A DNA stretch of 64,000 nucleotides from Chlorobium sp. (lineage in GTDB: Bacteria; Bacteroidota; Chlorobiia; Chlorobiales; Chlorobiaceae): NCBI GenBank assembly GCA_028277225.1, contig JANQHB010000033.1, forward strand, positions 101,873 through 165,872. Reading direction: 5' to 3'. Of the stretch, positions 50,072 through 59,709 are shown one piece after another (position 1 is the first letter of the stretch; each line of letters starts with the position of its first letter). A program made the translations under genes and the position numbers. The notes beneath the pieces are model-generated. The model had not been told where the DNA came from and did not search any database. It saw only the letters and a list, made by a program, of their open reading frames with translations.

Positions 50072-51427
50072 CTACCACTCCACATCCCTGGTATCTTCAG
50101 TCTCCACTGCGTTGCTTTCCGTAGCGTCATCGTTGCTGTCAACCGTAATGAGACCGCGCAGAAAGTAGCCCTGCAGAAGTGTGAAGAGTTGCAGGAGCTT
50201 GTGACGGTGCGTCTGATCACTCTGCCTCAAGGCGCCGTGAAGCTGGTCAGCCAGACAACAGCTTTCTTCAAGCGAGCCGGGCAGGCGCATCGAGAGGATG
50301 GCCGCCTCAAAGTTCTTCTGAGGACGAAGCCAGAAAACATGCTCATTGCGCGCACCTGCTTCCGGTGCGTGGAACAGGTACTGCACGGCAAGCCTTTCAG
50401 GCCACGTACCGTTCACCAAAATCTCCCGCATCCGACTGCGTGGAATCAAATCCCGCTGCACGCCGCAATAAAGTGCTCCGGCTCGTCTGAACGGATCGGA
50501 GCTTGACAAATCCTGCCGGATAGCCTCGTCGTTCCGATACCGTTCCGTCCAGAACGAAAATATTTCCTGGGTACCGAGAGGCATGGACATTCGGGATTGC
50601 GGCTGCAGCCCGGCAACGTCACGATACAACTCTATTGCCTGTTCGACAATCGCTGCTTTTGCCGGGTCTTTCGGTCTCCCGCCGTTCTCTGCCCAGAATA
50701 CGATCACCTCGAGTGCTCCATTGAAAGGCAAGCCGTTCAGGCGATCAAAAAGCGCATCGTGATCGCCGCAGAGCTTCAACGCATCGATGACCAGTTGAGG
50801 GTCGTGCTCGTCCCTCACCGCCTTATCGTAGGCTGCGATCAGGCGAGACTTCTGGCTGTTGAGGACCGTCTGACTTATCCGTTGCCGCTGAACACCTGTT
50901 GCAGCAAGCCAGGCTTTTTCAAAAATGGAGTAATCGGGATCTTCCAGATCGAGATAGCGCTCCGGGTTGCCACGAACAAGCCCGAAAAGGGCATCCATTT
51001 CAAGAGAAGGGGCATGGCGACCTCTCGATTCTATCGAATCGGCAATATCATCGCGGTCAAGAAGGCTCCAGAGCATGAAAACAATACCATTACCCCAGTC
51101 GCTTTCCGGCATGGCTGCCAGCGCGAGACGAATATCCGAACAGATTGACCCGGAAGTCTCCTGCCTCTTCAGAAGCTCTTCGAATCGATGCGTTTTCCAG
51201 TAGTTCCAGAGAGCACGGTGCATGACCGTTTCTTCACTATGCTGCAGCAGCAGAAGACGCCGGAATATGGTGTCCGCTTCCGGATGCCCCTTTTCTACCG
51301 CGTTTGCCAACGCTATAGCCGCCTCTCTCTTCCCGCTTGAAAAAAGTCGTTCCACCGCCCTTCTTCTGATGAACCTTCCCAGAAGGACGGGAGCAGCAAA
51401 CAGATGTTTTTCAGCATGCATAGCCAT
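50072..51427 (-). CDS. 451-residue protein of unknown family, first gene of Hsp70/AAA+/FGE operon
   Basis: Cytosolic, mostly helical protein with no signal peptide or membrane segment and no domain I can name. The N-terminal 110 residues have helix pairs (ERLFSSGKREAAIALANAVEKG, MHRALWNYWKTHRFEEL) that suggest TPR/HEAT-like solenoid packing. WGNGIVFMLWSLLDRDD and LPFNGALEVIVFWAENGG are other distinctive segments. The C-terminal tail is acidic (DSNDDATESNAVETED). It ends 9 bp before the GrpE-like gene. A client- or target-recognition scaffold for the chaperone proteins would fit, by inference. Confidence 0.65.
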   Translation of the reverse strand: MAMHAEKHLFAAPVLLGRFIRRRAVERLFSSGKREAAIALANAVEKGHPEADTIFRRLLLLQHSEETVMHRALWNYWKTHRFEELLKRQETSGSICSDIRLALAAMPESDWGNGIVFMLWSLLDRDDIADSIESRGRHAPSLEMDALFGLVRGNPERYLDLEDPDYSIFEKAWLAATGVQRQRISQTVLNSQKSRLIAAYDKAVRDEHDPQLVIDALKLCGDHDALFDRLNGLPFNGALEVIVFWAENGGRPKDPAKAAIVEQAIELYRDVAGLQPQSRMSMPLGTQEIFSFWTERYRNDEAIRQDLSSSDPFRRAGALYCGVQRDLIPRSRMREILVNGTWPERLAVQYLFHAPEAGARNEHVFWLRPQKNFEAAILSMRLPGSLEESCCLADQLHGALRQSDQTHRHKLLQLFTLLQGYFLRGLITVDSNDDATESNAVETEDTRDVEW

Positions 51428-51501
51428 CAGGCATCATATACCAATTTTCTCAAATAAACACATGGAGCCATCACCATACGAAGCCGGAATCATTTTTCTT
51501 C

Positions 51502-52689
51502 TCATTTCACCAGCCTCCGGTAATATTTCAACTCATGGTCCGGCAGCAGTTCGGGATGAAAAATCCTGACCAGGTCTGCCAGGACGACATCCGGCTCGCT
51601 CATGCCGAGTTCCCAGAATGCGTTCTTTCCGTTCTCGAATGCTGCTGCATTGTTGTTGAAAACGTTACCCTTCCGGACCGACAGAAACTGGCCGTAGCGA
51701 CTGTCGTCCTCAACGAGGTCGGAAAGCGACTTTGCCGTATAAAGCGGATTGACCCAGTATTCGGCCCGCAGTCCAACGCTCAATGCATGCTCGAAACTGA
51801 TCAGGTTCTCCTCGTATTCTTCCGGGGCCTCGAGGATATAGTCCGCACCCGCGTCCTGTAGAAATCGGATAAACCAGGCGCTCGAACCGTGAGTACTCCA
51901 TACCCCCCTTGCACCGTGGCCGACGATGACCCCCGGACGCTCACCGAACCGGCCTTGGATACGCCGTTCCAGCGCTTCGTAACGTTCCGCCGTCTGAGTA
52001 AAAAACTTTTCCGCTTCGACCTCTTTTCCAAAAAAAGCGCCGAAAAATTTGATCCATTCAAGCACTCCGAGAGGATGTTCCTCGAGATGCATGCAGATCA
52101 CGGCAGGACTGATACCCATGGCGAGAAGCTGCTCGTGAATATCATACTCTCCACCGGAGGAAAAGACAAATGCCAGGTCTGCCTGGAGTTCGACCATCGT
52201 TTCCATGTTCATGGCGTTCGACATACCGGTCTCAAGGATTGTTCCCGAATCCAGCCTTTGAAGGACCTCGGGATTACCGATCCACTCCGCCCTGCCGATT
52301 CCGACAACATTTTCGAGAACACCCAGCTCTTCGAGCATCGTCAGGTGCAACCCGATACCGCAGGTTACTTTCTCAACGGGAGTATGCACGACATGAGCAT
52401 CGGGATAGCCTTCCGGAACTGCACCACCTTCAGGCACGAGAAGATAGCGGTAAGCAAGTCCACGCATTGCCCCGCCGGGTTTGATGATATCGATCAACGT
52501 CGCATCGCCGATTTCCGTCATTGTCAGGCGTTTCGCATAGCGAAAAGGAATTCGGTTCGAGGTATTATCGGGATGATCTTTTTCTGAAACGATGTCGTTG
52601 TCACCGCTCGCGCACCCGGCAAACAGGAAAAAAACGGACAGCGCCGCGATGAGTGCCGTCCGGAAGAACCCTGCCTGTTCTTTATACAT
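51502..52689 (-). CDS. BtuF-like corrinoid/metal-binding lipoprotein of an ABC importer
   Basis: Periplasmic-binding protein of the FecB/BtuF class, 395 residues from the ATG at 52689 (the frame extends to 52800 but the start beginning MYKEQAGFFRTAL gives a proper lipoprotein signal with FAGC lipobox). HLTMLEELGVLENVVGIG and MVELQADLAFVF are typical of the class. Its start overlaps the end of the second cobN gene by 8 bp. The permease and ATPase lie at 32.7-35.1 kb. A corrinoid or cobalt-chelate ligand is the best guess from context. Confidence 0.8.
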   Translation of the reverse strand: MYKEQAGFFRTALIAALSVFFLFAGCASGDNDIVSEKDHPDNTSNRIPFRYAKRLTMTEIGDATLIDIIKPGGAMRGLAYRYLLVPEGGAVPEGYPDAHVVHTPVEKVTCGIGLHLTMLEELGVLENVVGIGRAEWIGNPEVLQRLDSGTILETGMSNAMNMETMVELQADLAFVFSSGGEYDIHEQLLAMGISPAVICMHLEEHPLGVLEWIKFFGAFFGKEVEAEKFFTQTAERYEALERRIQGRFGERPGVIVGHGARGVWSTHGSSAWFIRFLQDAGADYILEAPEEYEENLISFEHALSVGLRAEYWVNPLYTAKSLSDLVEDDSRYGQFLSVRKGNVFNNNAAAFENGKNAFWELGMSEPDVVLADLVRIFHPELLPDHELKYYRRLVK

Positions 52690-55600
52690 GTTGTCTATCG
52701 TCCTTCTTTCCTGGCATCGTCCATTCCGTCTTCCACAGATCGACGTCGTTGCGCGTGAAAACATCGACTCTCGAACCTTGAAAATCCTCATCGACATCAC
52801 CTATACGCTCTTCGAGATCCCCCTCCAGGGTGAGCGCTGCCATACGAACCTCTTCGAGCAGATCATCAGACGCTCTCCAGAGACCTCGGGCCTCGGCTTC
52901 GAGCAGGCGGCGGGTGATCTCCTCGAGAGCGTAGGGATTCTGCTCCCGGAGCCATTCACGGTTTTCAGCATCGGCAACATAGGTTTCTGCAACACCGTTG
53001 AAAATCCGGTTTTCCACTTCCCCTGTGGTCGCGCTCCATTTGAATAGGGTATTGACCTGTGCGGCAAAACTCTGCGCCCCCTTGAAGCCGAACTCTTTCA
53101 TCCGCTCGATCCAGTCGCGATTGAACAGTTTGGCTCTTGTGGAACGATCGATTTCATCACGAAAATCCCGGATATCGTTTTCTCCCGGCAACGTCGAGTC
53201 GATCCACCATGTTTTCGGTTTTTTCCCCGACAGCGACAATGCCGCCGAGGTCATGCCCCCAGCACTCGATGCATAGCAACTGCAGTCGAGTGCATCGTAC
53301 TCTGCTGAACTCTGCTTAATGCAGGTCACGTCGATACGGGAAAGCTGATCTGCCAGAAGATTGTGCGCCCTGCGACCGGCATCGAGCTGTGCTCCCGTGT
53401 AAGCGAATCCGGTCTGGTTGATATATGCTTCGCCCAGATCGCTTTGGCTCTCCCAGGCCGACGCATCGAGCATGAGTCCGACTCCGGAGCCGTAGGTTCC
53501 GGGTGCAGAAGAAAACACCCTGAAAAGAGCCATGCGCTGCAAAAGAGACTCCTCCATCTCCTCAGCAAGTTCCGCCTGCAGTCTGGCAAGCTGCTCGAGG
53601 GTATGTTTTCTGACAAAGTTTACCTCCATGGGCTCTTCGAGCCCGCTTACCGCTGCAACAGCTTTGTCGATCAGCACGATGAAGTGAGGCACCATGTCGC
53701 GCAGGATACTGCTGGTCTCGATGGTTGCATCGACCCTGGGCCTCTTCATACGCTCCCCATCGATGTCCACAACAAGCTCTTCGACAGGTATGACGCGGAT
53801 ATTGTTCACCCGGCCGTTGGTCTGCCTGACAGGCATCACTCCCAGAAGATGGAAAATCTGAGCAAGCGTTTCACCGTCCGACTTGAACGCATCCGAACTC
53901 CAGAGACTCAGGCCGATACTCTCCGGGAAACGCCCTTCTTCACGATAAAACCTCGCAAGAAGCTGATCGGCAAGATTCCGTCCGACCTCCCGGGCTGCGT
54001 CGGTCGGTAGGGTCATGATATCGGCAGCGAAAAAATTCCTGCCCGATGGCAATACGTCCATCTTTCCTGACGACGGTGAACCCGCGAGTCCCGCGTCGAC
54101 ATATTCCCCATCGAGCGCCCTGAGAAGACTCCCGGTTTCGTCGCCGGCACGGGCAATCCCCGCGGCCATCTCACGGCACCAGCGCTTCAGGCCGGGCGCA
54201 AGCCGGCCGATACCCGGCGCCATGCCGTCCCGAACGTCTGTTTCGTCGAGTATGGCGGTCACGACATCGAGAGCATCGACAAAGGGATCTCCTCCGGGAG
54301 AAGGATGACGCGCAGCGATCTCCTGATATGAGAACTTCCCCGCCGGAGAACGCAGAGCCGCCGACAGGATCATGGCGGCAACGGCACGGCTATCCGGAAC
54401 CTGACCGAACAGGTGCATGCCATCGGGAACCATCGAGCGTTTTACCCGCTCTATCTGACGTGAAAACCGCTCGATGCCCTCATAAAGATCGTCCACTGCA
54501 GCGCCTTCATCGAGAAAACGAAGCTTCACCGCCCGATCGAGCATGCTCTTGCCGAGCGACGCTAGACGGGAACGTTCGTTGCCGTCAGCTGCACGGCGGT
54601 ATTGAGCGAGCATCTCCTCGAATGACGAAAGCTCTTCGGAAACGTGTGCCGGACGACTGGCAGGCGTCAGATGATCGACGATCACGGCCCGCCCCCTGCG
54701 CTTTGCCGTCATGCCTTCACCCGGCACATCCATGATATAGGGATAGATGTTGGGCAGCTCTCCGAGCGAAATGTCACTGAAACAGTTTCCCGACAGCACG
54801 GCCCGCTTGCCTGGAAGATATTCGAGAGAACCGCTGGTTCCGAAATGGATGACGGCGTCGGCCTGCTCCCGGATCCAGAAATAGGTCGCCAGCCACTGGT
54901 GAGGCGGGGCAAGATCAGGATCATGCAGAATCCGGCAGACTTCGCCGTCGCAGCGGGCACCGTAGCAGCCGCGTTTCGGCTGGGCCATGACAAACACGTT
55001 TCCAAACCGCAATCCGGTAATGAGAAGCGCATCCTCACCGTTCATTTTCCAGACCATACCCTGTCCCGGAAATTCTCCCCAGTCCTTATTGACTTTGTTT
55101 CTCGACGTTGCGTCGAGAGCATTGAATCGTATCTCGTACTCCCTGCGGGTCATGGTGTGCAGCACGCCGCCCTTGCGGACAATTTCATCGACGGTCGTCC
55201 AGCGGAACTCGTGAAGAGCCTTGCGCTCATGGATCATATCGAGCAATGCCTTTCCGTTCCCGGGAACAGTGCCGACATGATAGCCTTCCTCCTGCATTTT
55301 CCGGAGGAGTCTCACGAGGCTCTCGAACGTATCGAGCCCGGCCGCCATGCCGATCGTACTTTCGCCCCCCTTGCAGGGATTGTTGTGCAGAACGACCGCC
55401 ACCCGCTTCTCGATGTTCGGAAGCCTTCTCAGCCGCACCCACCGCCAGGCACGCCGCACAACCATCCGGATCCGTTCAGGAATCGGAAGAGCGTTATAGA
55501 CCGTATAGGGATCCCCTGGGTTTCGCTTGGAACCTGCAACCATCATCGGATCGATCGCCCCGAACATTTCCGGCTGCACAAGTGAATGGGTCAGACTCAT

Positions 55601-56440
55601 GGCGCTTATTCCCACCGGATCTTCGAGCCATTGTTCAGGGGATAGTGTAAAATGACGAACCAGCTGCATAACCGGCACGTTGAGATCGTTCAGAATATCC
55701 CTGTCTTCAACCGAAGCGATCAGACGGCCCATGAGAAAATTGAGAATGATATCAGGGCGAAGTTCCCCGGCACTGAAAAAACGATACCAGGGATAGAGTA
55801 TATCGCGGTCCACCGTCTTTTCCTGCATGCTGTCGCAGAACACACAGAACGGGACAAGCCGTTGTTCTTCAAGCTCCCGGATAAGAGCATCGATATCGGC
55901 GTGATTCCCCTCGGCAAGCTGACTGTAGTGCATGATAATTCCAGCCACCGGCGCACCGGAAGCCAGAAGGTTTTTCCCTTCAAGCCAGTTTCGATAGGAT
56001 TGAACGTCGGAAAAACACTCTTCGGCATCGGGATGGTAGATTCCCGAACTTGAAACCTCCCTGCAGGGCTCATGGTCAAGCCCTGCCACACGTCGCAGTC
56101 CCTGTCCGAAATTGTCTTTGGACAACACCTCGAAATATCTGCTGATCGCATCCGTATCCTCTTCGCTGAACGTCGAAAAACCGGATGGCAGTCCCGAGCC
56201 CAGACCGACCCGGACCGGCACCTTGATCATCGATTCATGCAGATCGGAAAAACCCGGCATATCCCTCGAAACATTGGTCAGGAGAATATCGATTTCACCT
56301 TTTTCTATGGCTTCTGCAAGAACCGCTTCACTCCCGAACCCGAAGGTTTTGAGAATGATACCTTCATCGAGCATCGATGCAGAAAGCTGATGCCAGATCG
56401 CCGAACTGTGGACATTGTTGAAAAATGCTATGGTCTTCAT
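52682..56440 (-). CDS. cobN: CobN-type cobaltochelatase large subunit, second copy
   Basis: Large subunit of an ATP-dependent class I chelatase, 1252 residues, binding the tetrapyrrole for metal insertion. Family blocks are FGTSGSLEYLPGKRAVLSGNC, the region with LPNIYPYIMDVPGEG and AKRRGRAVIVDHLTPA, GRNFFAADIM, and FRVFSSAPGTYGSGV near the end. The N-terminal 300 residues are diverged from those of the first copy. It is encoded 39 bp downstream of chelatase I and overlaps a BtuF-like lipoprotein gene. Together with the D and I subunits here, cobalt insertion is favoured over magnesium, but paralogue-specific metal or substrate cannot be read off. Confidence 0.85.
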   Translation of the reverse strand: MKTIAFFNNVHSSAIWHQLSASMLDEGIILKTFGFGSEAVLAEAIEKGEIDILLTNVSRDMPGFSDLHESMIKVPVRVGLGSGLPSGFSTFSEEDTDAISRYFEVLSKDNFGQGLRRVAGLDHEPCREVSSSGIYHPDAEECFSDVQSYRNWLEGKNLLASGAPVAGIIMHYSQLAEGNHADIDALIRELEEQRLVPFCVFCDSMQEKTVDRDILYPWYRFFSAGELRPDIILNFLMGRLIASVEDRDILNDLNVPVMQLVRHFTLSPEQWLEDPVGISAMSLTHSLVQPEMFGAIDPMMVAGSKRNPGDPYTVYNALPIPERIRMVVRRAWRWVRLRRLPNIEKRVAVVLHNNPCKGGESTIGMAAGLDTFESLVRLLRKMQEEGYHVGTVPGNGKALLDMIHERKALHEFRWTTVDEIVRKGGVLHTMTRREYEIRFNALDATSRNKVNKDWGEFPGQGMVWKMNGEDALLITGLRFGNVFVMAQPKRGCYGARCDGEVCRILHDPDLAPPHQWLATYFWIREQADAVIHFGTSGSLEYLPGKRAVLSGNCFSDISLGELPNIYPYIMDVPGEGMTAKRRGRAVIVDHLTPASRPAHVSEELSSFEEMLAQYRRAADGNERSRLASLGKSMLDRAVKLRFLDEGAAVDDLYEGIERFSRQIERVKRSMVPDGMHLFGQVPDSRAVAAMILSAALRSPAGKFSYQEIAARHPSPGGDPFVDALDVVTAILDETDVRDGMAPGIGRLAPGLKRWCREMAAGIARAGDETGSLLRALDGEYVDAGLAGSPSSGKMDVLPSGRNFFAADIMTLPTDAAREVGRNLADQLLARFYREEGRFPESIGLSLWSSDAFKSDGETLAQIFHLLGVMPVRQTNGRVNNIRVIPVEELVVDIDGERMKRPRVDATIETSSILRDMVPHFIVLIDKAVAAVSGLEEPMEVNFVRKHTLEQLARLQAELAEEMEESLLQRMALFRVFSSAPGTYGSGVGLMLDASAWESQSDLGEAYINQTGFAYTGAQLDAGRRAHNLLADQLSRIDVTCIKQSSAEYDALDCSCYASSAGGMTSAALSLSGKKPKTWWIDSTLPGENDIRDFRDEIDRSTRAKLFNRDWIERMKEFGFKGAQSFAAQVNTLFKWSATTGEVENRIFNGVAETYVADAENREWLREQNPYALEEITRRLLEAEARGLWRASDDLLEEVRMAALTLEGDLEERIGDVDEDFQGSRVDVFTRNDVDLWKTEWTMPGKKDDRQHV

Positions 56441-56479
56441 GGCAAACGCGAAATTGAAGTTGCAGTTCAGTGAACCTGT

Positions 56480-57532
56480 TCATCCGGAAACTCTTTCAAA
56501 TGCCCTGCTTTTCAGAACCGAACTGACATCCATTACAATATCCTGCAATGGCTGGCGGCGAATGCGATGCGGCAGGGCAAGCATGGCTGCCGTGTCAATA
56601 TCGCCCTGTTCCACTGCCTTTCGCCCTTCATATGCGGCAATCGTTTTGGCTGTTTTCATGATTATGATATCTCCCCGATGTCCGTCAACACCGACTTCAA
56701 GACAGTAGTTGGCAATCGCCATCAGGCTCTCCCTGCTGACGCTCACTGACGGGTAGAGTTCCGTGGCCTTTTTGATGCGTTCGACAAGCCTCTCCGATTC
56801 TTCGGACCAGCGCTGACAGAACGCTTCGGGGTACTCCTCGAAAGCAAACCGCCTTTCCATGACTTCAACACGTTCATTCGGATCGGTAATACCTTCGATA
56901 TGAACGCACAGGCCGAAACGATCGAGCAGCTGCGGCCTGAGCTCACCCTCTTCAGGGTTCATGGTGCCGACTAGTGTAAAACGGGAAGGATGAGCGAATG
57001 AAACCCCCTCCCGCTCGATCGTGTTGACTCCCATCGCTGCGGAATCCAGCAGCACATCGACAACGTGGTCGTCGAGCAGGTTAACCTCGTCCACATAAAG
57101 AATTCCGCGATGGGCCAGGGCAAGCAGGCCCGGCTCGATCCGCTTTTCGCCGGCTTTCAGGGCATGCTCCAGATCGAGCGTACCGACAACACGGTCCTCG
57201 GTTGCCCCGACCGGAAGCTCGACAACCTTTACTTTATACTTTTCAACAGCAGGCGTTGTTTCCAGGGGAAGCGTTCCACCCGAAACTGCGAAACATTCCC
57301 GGATAACCTCGGGATCTTCGTCCGGAGCCAGATTGAAAGGAACGGCGCTGATAACATCGATTTCAGGAAGAATATCGGCAAGCGCACGCACGGCGGTCGA
57401 TTTTGCAGTTCCCTTCTCCCCGCGGATCAGGACTCCCGAAAGGGTTGGATTGATAATATTGAGCACAAGCGCCAGCTTCATCTGCTCCTGGCCGACAATA
57501 GCGGTAAACGGATAGGTGTACTGCTGTTTCAT
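56480..57532 (-). CDS. chelatase AAA+ subunit I (ChlI/BchI-like, cobalt type)
   Basis: AAA+ motor subunit of class I metal chelatases, 350 residues. It begins YPFTAIVGQEQMKLALVL. Walker A is RGEKGTAKSTAVRAL, Walker B is GILYVDEVNLLDDHVVD, and TMNPEEGELRPQLLDRFG carries the sensor/arginine region. The GEKGTAKST form of Walker A is typical of the I subunits that go with CobN; BchI of bacteriochlorophyll synthesis generally has GDRGTGKST or similar. Its start overlaps the D gene by 4 bp (ATGA). Confidence 0.85.
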   Translation of the reverse strand: MKQQYTYPFTAIVGQEQMKLALVLNIINPTLSGVLIRGEKGTAKSTAVRALADILPEIDVISAVPFNLAPDEDPEVIRECFAVSGGTLPLETTPAVEKYKVKVVELPVGATEDRVVGTLDLEHALKAGEKRIEPGLLALAHRGILYVDEVNLLDDHVVDVLLDSAAMGVNTIEREGVSFAHPSRFTLVGTMNPEEGELRPQLLDRFGLCVHIEGITDPNERVEVMERRFAFEEYPEAFCQRWSEESERLVERIKKATELYPSVSVSRESLMAIANYCLEVGVDGHRGDIIIMKTAKTIAAYEGRKAVEQGDIDTAAMLALPHRIRRQPLQDIVMDVSSVLKSRAFERVSG

Positions 57533-59508
57533 GATGTTGTATTTTTTACAATTTTCAGAAGAGTATCGGCCTGCAGGTCGTCGATCTTGAAATACTCCGC
57601 CTGCAGCATGCCGGCTATCTTGCGGGCAAGTCCGAAATTCACCAGCCCCGGTTCTTCGGTGTCTACCACGAGAAAACGGATACGTTCTTCACCGGCGATT
57701 TTCAGTGAAAGATCGAAGACCTCATCAAGGGGCTTCCGCCCTCCGAGAGCCTTGTTTGCCTTGCCGTCGGTCACGATGATGATCATCGGGCGCGCGTCGG
57801 GTTCCTTGAGAAGGTGGTTGCGTGCAATTTCGTAGCCTTTCAACAGGCCGGCGAAAAAAGGGGTTCTGCCTCCGACAGGCATCTCCCTGAGCAGTTTTGC
57901 AGCAAGTTCGACCGACGAGGTTACGGGCAGGTTGACCGTTGCCGAATCTTTGCGGAACGAAACCATGGCAAGCTTGTCGCGTTTCTGGTACGCATCGATC
58001 AACAGGGACATGACAGCTCCTTTCGATGCCGCCATTCTTCCTTTGGCCCCCATGGAACCACTGGCGTCGACAACAAAGATCAGGAGATTGCCCAGACGCT
58101 TCTCGCGGATCTTTTCACGAATATCCTGATCATGCAGGATCACCGCCATGCCATTGAGATTTTCCCGATGCTGCTGAAAAGGAGCCGCGGCCCGCAGCGT
58201 CGCATCGAGAGCGATATCGTTGTTTCTGCGCTTCATGGTGCTTTTAGTGTAGCGGCCCTGCTTCTGCAGCACCCTTGAACGGGAACGTCTGCCTGAACCG
58301 CGTCGCATCGCACGGTCTTTCGGGGAACTGATCGGACGCACCTTGAAGGGAGCTGCTATCTCGAACACCTGTTCGGGCAAGGCTGCCTCATCGGCATCAT
58401 CACTATCCCCGCTCTGTTCAGGAGCCTTTTGCCGCTCTTCTTCTGCCCGATTCTCTGAAGGGCGCTCTTCCGGCCCGGACCGTCCATCGGGGAAGTCCTG
58501 CCCGCCGTTATCCTCCTCTTCATCCGGACCTGCCTGTTCCTGCTCTTTGTTTCCCCGATCCTGTTCGGGCTGTTCATCCCGGTTCTGCCGCTCCTGAGAC
58601 TGTAGCGGTTCAGGAGGCGGAGGGACCGGATCCCTCCGACGGTGCGCAAGGGCAAGAGACGCTACAGCAGTAATATCATCGACCTCGACAACGCTCGATC
58701 CTCGGAATGCAGCATTGGTTCTTGCCGCCTGCTCGATAACAAGGTCAGCCCGGTGGCCTGCGACGTTGCTGCTGCGGCACAGTTCGGAAATGAAACCGCG
58801 CAGATGCGAAGTCATCCGGACATTCGGCAGCATCCGCCTTGCCGCAAGGATCTTGCCGGCTATCCGTTCATTTTCCTTGCCGTACGAGGCAATGAAGGCT
58901 TCACGGTTCTCGTCGAAGGATTCCCGGCACAACATCATCTCCACACGTTTCTCCGCATCATGTTCGGCAGAAACCTCGACGCAGAAACCGAACCGGTCGA
59001 GCAGTTGGGGACGAATCTCTCCTTCTTCGGGATTCATCGTACCGACAAGCACGAACGAAGCTGGATGACAGAATGATATCCCCTCGCGCTCGACACGGTT
59101 TTCCCCAGAAGCTGCAGCATCGAGCACAAGATCGACGATGTGATCATCAAGCAGGTTGACCTCGTCGATGTAGAGAACCCGCTTGTCCGCCCTGGCCAGA
59201 ATGCCTGGCTGAAAAACCCTGTACCCGTCACGCACGGTGCAGTGAAAATCGATACCGCCCGCAACCATATCTTCCGTAGCGTTGAGCGGCAGGGTAATCA
59301 CCCCTGGACGCTTTTCACCTTCGTTTGCGGATTCATCAGCAGGAGGGAGAAGTTCCCCAAGGGCCCTTACCGTCGTCGACTTCGCGGTTCCTTTTTCCCC
59401 GCGAATGACAACCCCTCCGATACGGGGATTGACTGCATTGAGCAGCAGCGCATGCTTGAGTTCTTCCTGGCCGATTACCGCAGAAAAAGGATAGAGTTTT
59501 GAGAGCAT
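57529..59508 (-). CDS. chelatase subunit D (AAA+ and VWA domains)
   Basis: ChlD-like subunit of 659 residues: N-terminal AAA+ domain that keeps its Walker motifs (RGEKGTAKSTTVRAL; VLYIDEVNLLDDH), a long acidic, Gln/Glu/Pro-rich linker (about 300-390, many EEQP-type clusters), then a basic patch (RRGSGRRSRSR) and a C-terminal VWA domain with the MIDAS motif DASGSMG and later TDGKANK. The D subunit bridges the I ring and CobN. Here it is more like the archaeal-type cobalt ChlD than photosynthetic BchD. It overlaps the I gene and follows the small ORF by 21 bp. Confidence 0.85.
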   Translation of the reverse strand: MLSKLYPFSAVIGQEELKHALLLNAVNPRIGGVVIRGEKGTAKSTTVRALGELLPPADESANEGEKRPGVITLPLNATEDMVAGGIDFHCTVRDGYRVFQPGILARADKRVLYIDEVNLLDDHIVDLVLDAAASGENRVEREGISFCHPASFVLVGTMNPEEGEIRPQLLDRFGFCVEVSAEHDAEKRVEMMLCRESFDENREAFIASYGKENERIAGKILAARRMLPNVRMTSHLRGFISELCRSSNVAGHRADLVIEQAARTNAAFRGSSVVEVDDITAVASLALAHRRRDPVPPPPEPLQSQERQNRDEQPEQDRGNKEQEQAGPDEEEDNGGQDFPDGRSGPEERPSENRAEEERQKAPEQSGDSDDADEAALPEQVFEIAAPFKVRPISSPKDRAMRRGSGRRSRSRVLQKQGRYTKSTMKRRNNDIALDATLRAAAPFQQHRENLNGMAVILHDQDIREKIREKRLGNLLIFVVDASGSMGAKGRMAASKGAVMSLLIDAYQKRDKLAMVSFRKDSATVNLPVTSSVELAAKLLREMPVGGRTPFFAGLLKGYEIARNHLLKEPDARPMIIIVTDGKANKALGGRKPLDEVFDLSLKIAGEERIRFLVVDTEEPGLVNFGLARKIAGMLQAEYFKIDDLQADTLLKIVKNTTS

Positions 59509-59529
59509 GACAGTTTCAGAAATTATAAT

Positions 59530-59709
59530 TCATACCGGCAATCCATTCCCCTGGCGGGGCATCGTATCCATCTCATCCATCGTCCGGATTTCTTCCGCCG
59601 TTTTGACTGTTTTGACTTTCTGCCTTTCGGCAGCCAGGCACAGCTGTTGGATCAGAAAAAGCGCAATCATGTTTGCACAGGCAATCAGGAAAAAACGTTT
59701 CGGGCTCAT
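59530..59709 (-). CDS. 59-residue signal-anchored small protein in the cobN operon
   Basis: Small ORF whose ATG (59709) overlaps the stop codon of the first cobN (ATGA), so it is probably translated by coupling. It encodes MSPKRFFLIACANMIALFLI at the N-terminus, a single membrane segment or signal peptide with AxxCxA-like small residues, and then a charged tail (KVKTVKTAEEIRTMDEMDTM). No family is recognised. It ends 21 bp before chelatase D. The tight arrangement supports a real gene. A membrane anchor or regulator for the chelatase is a speculation from position. Confidence 0.6.
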   Translation of the reverse strand: MSPKRFFLIACANMIALFLIQQLCLAAERQKVKTVKTAEEIRTMDEMDTMPRQGNGLPV

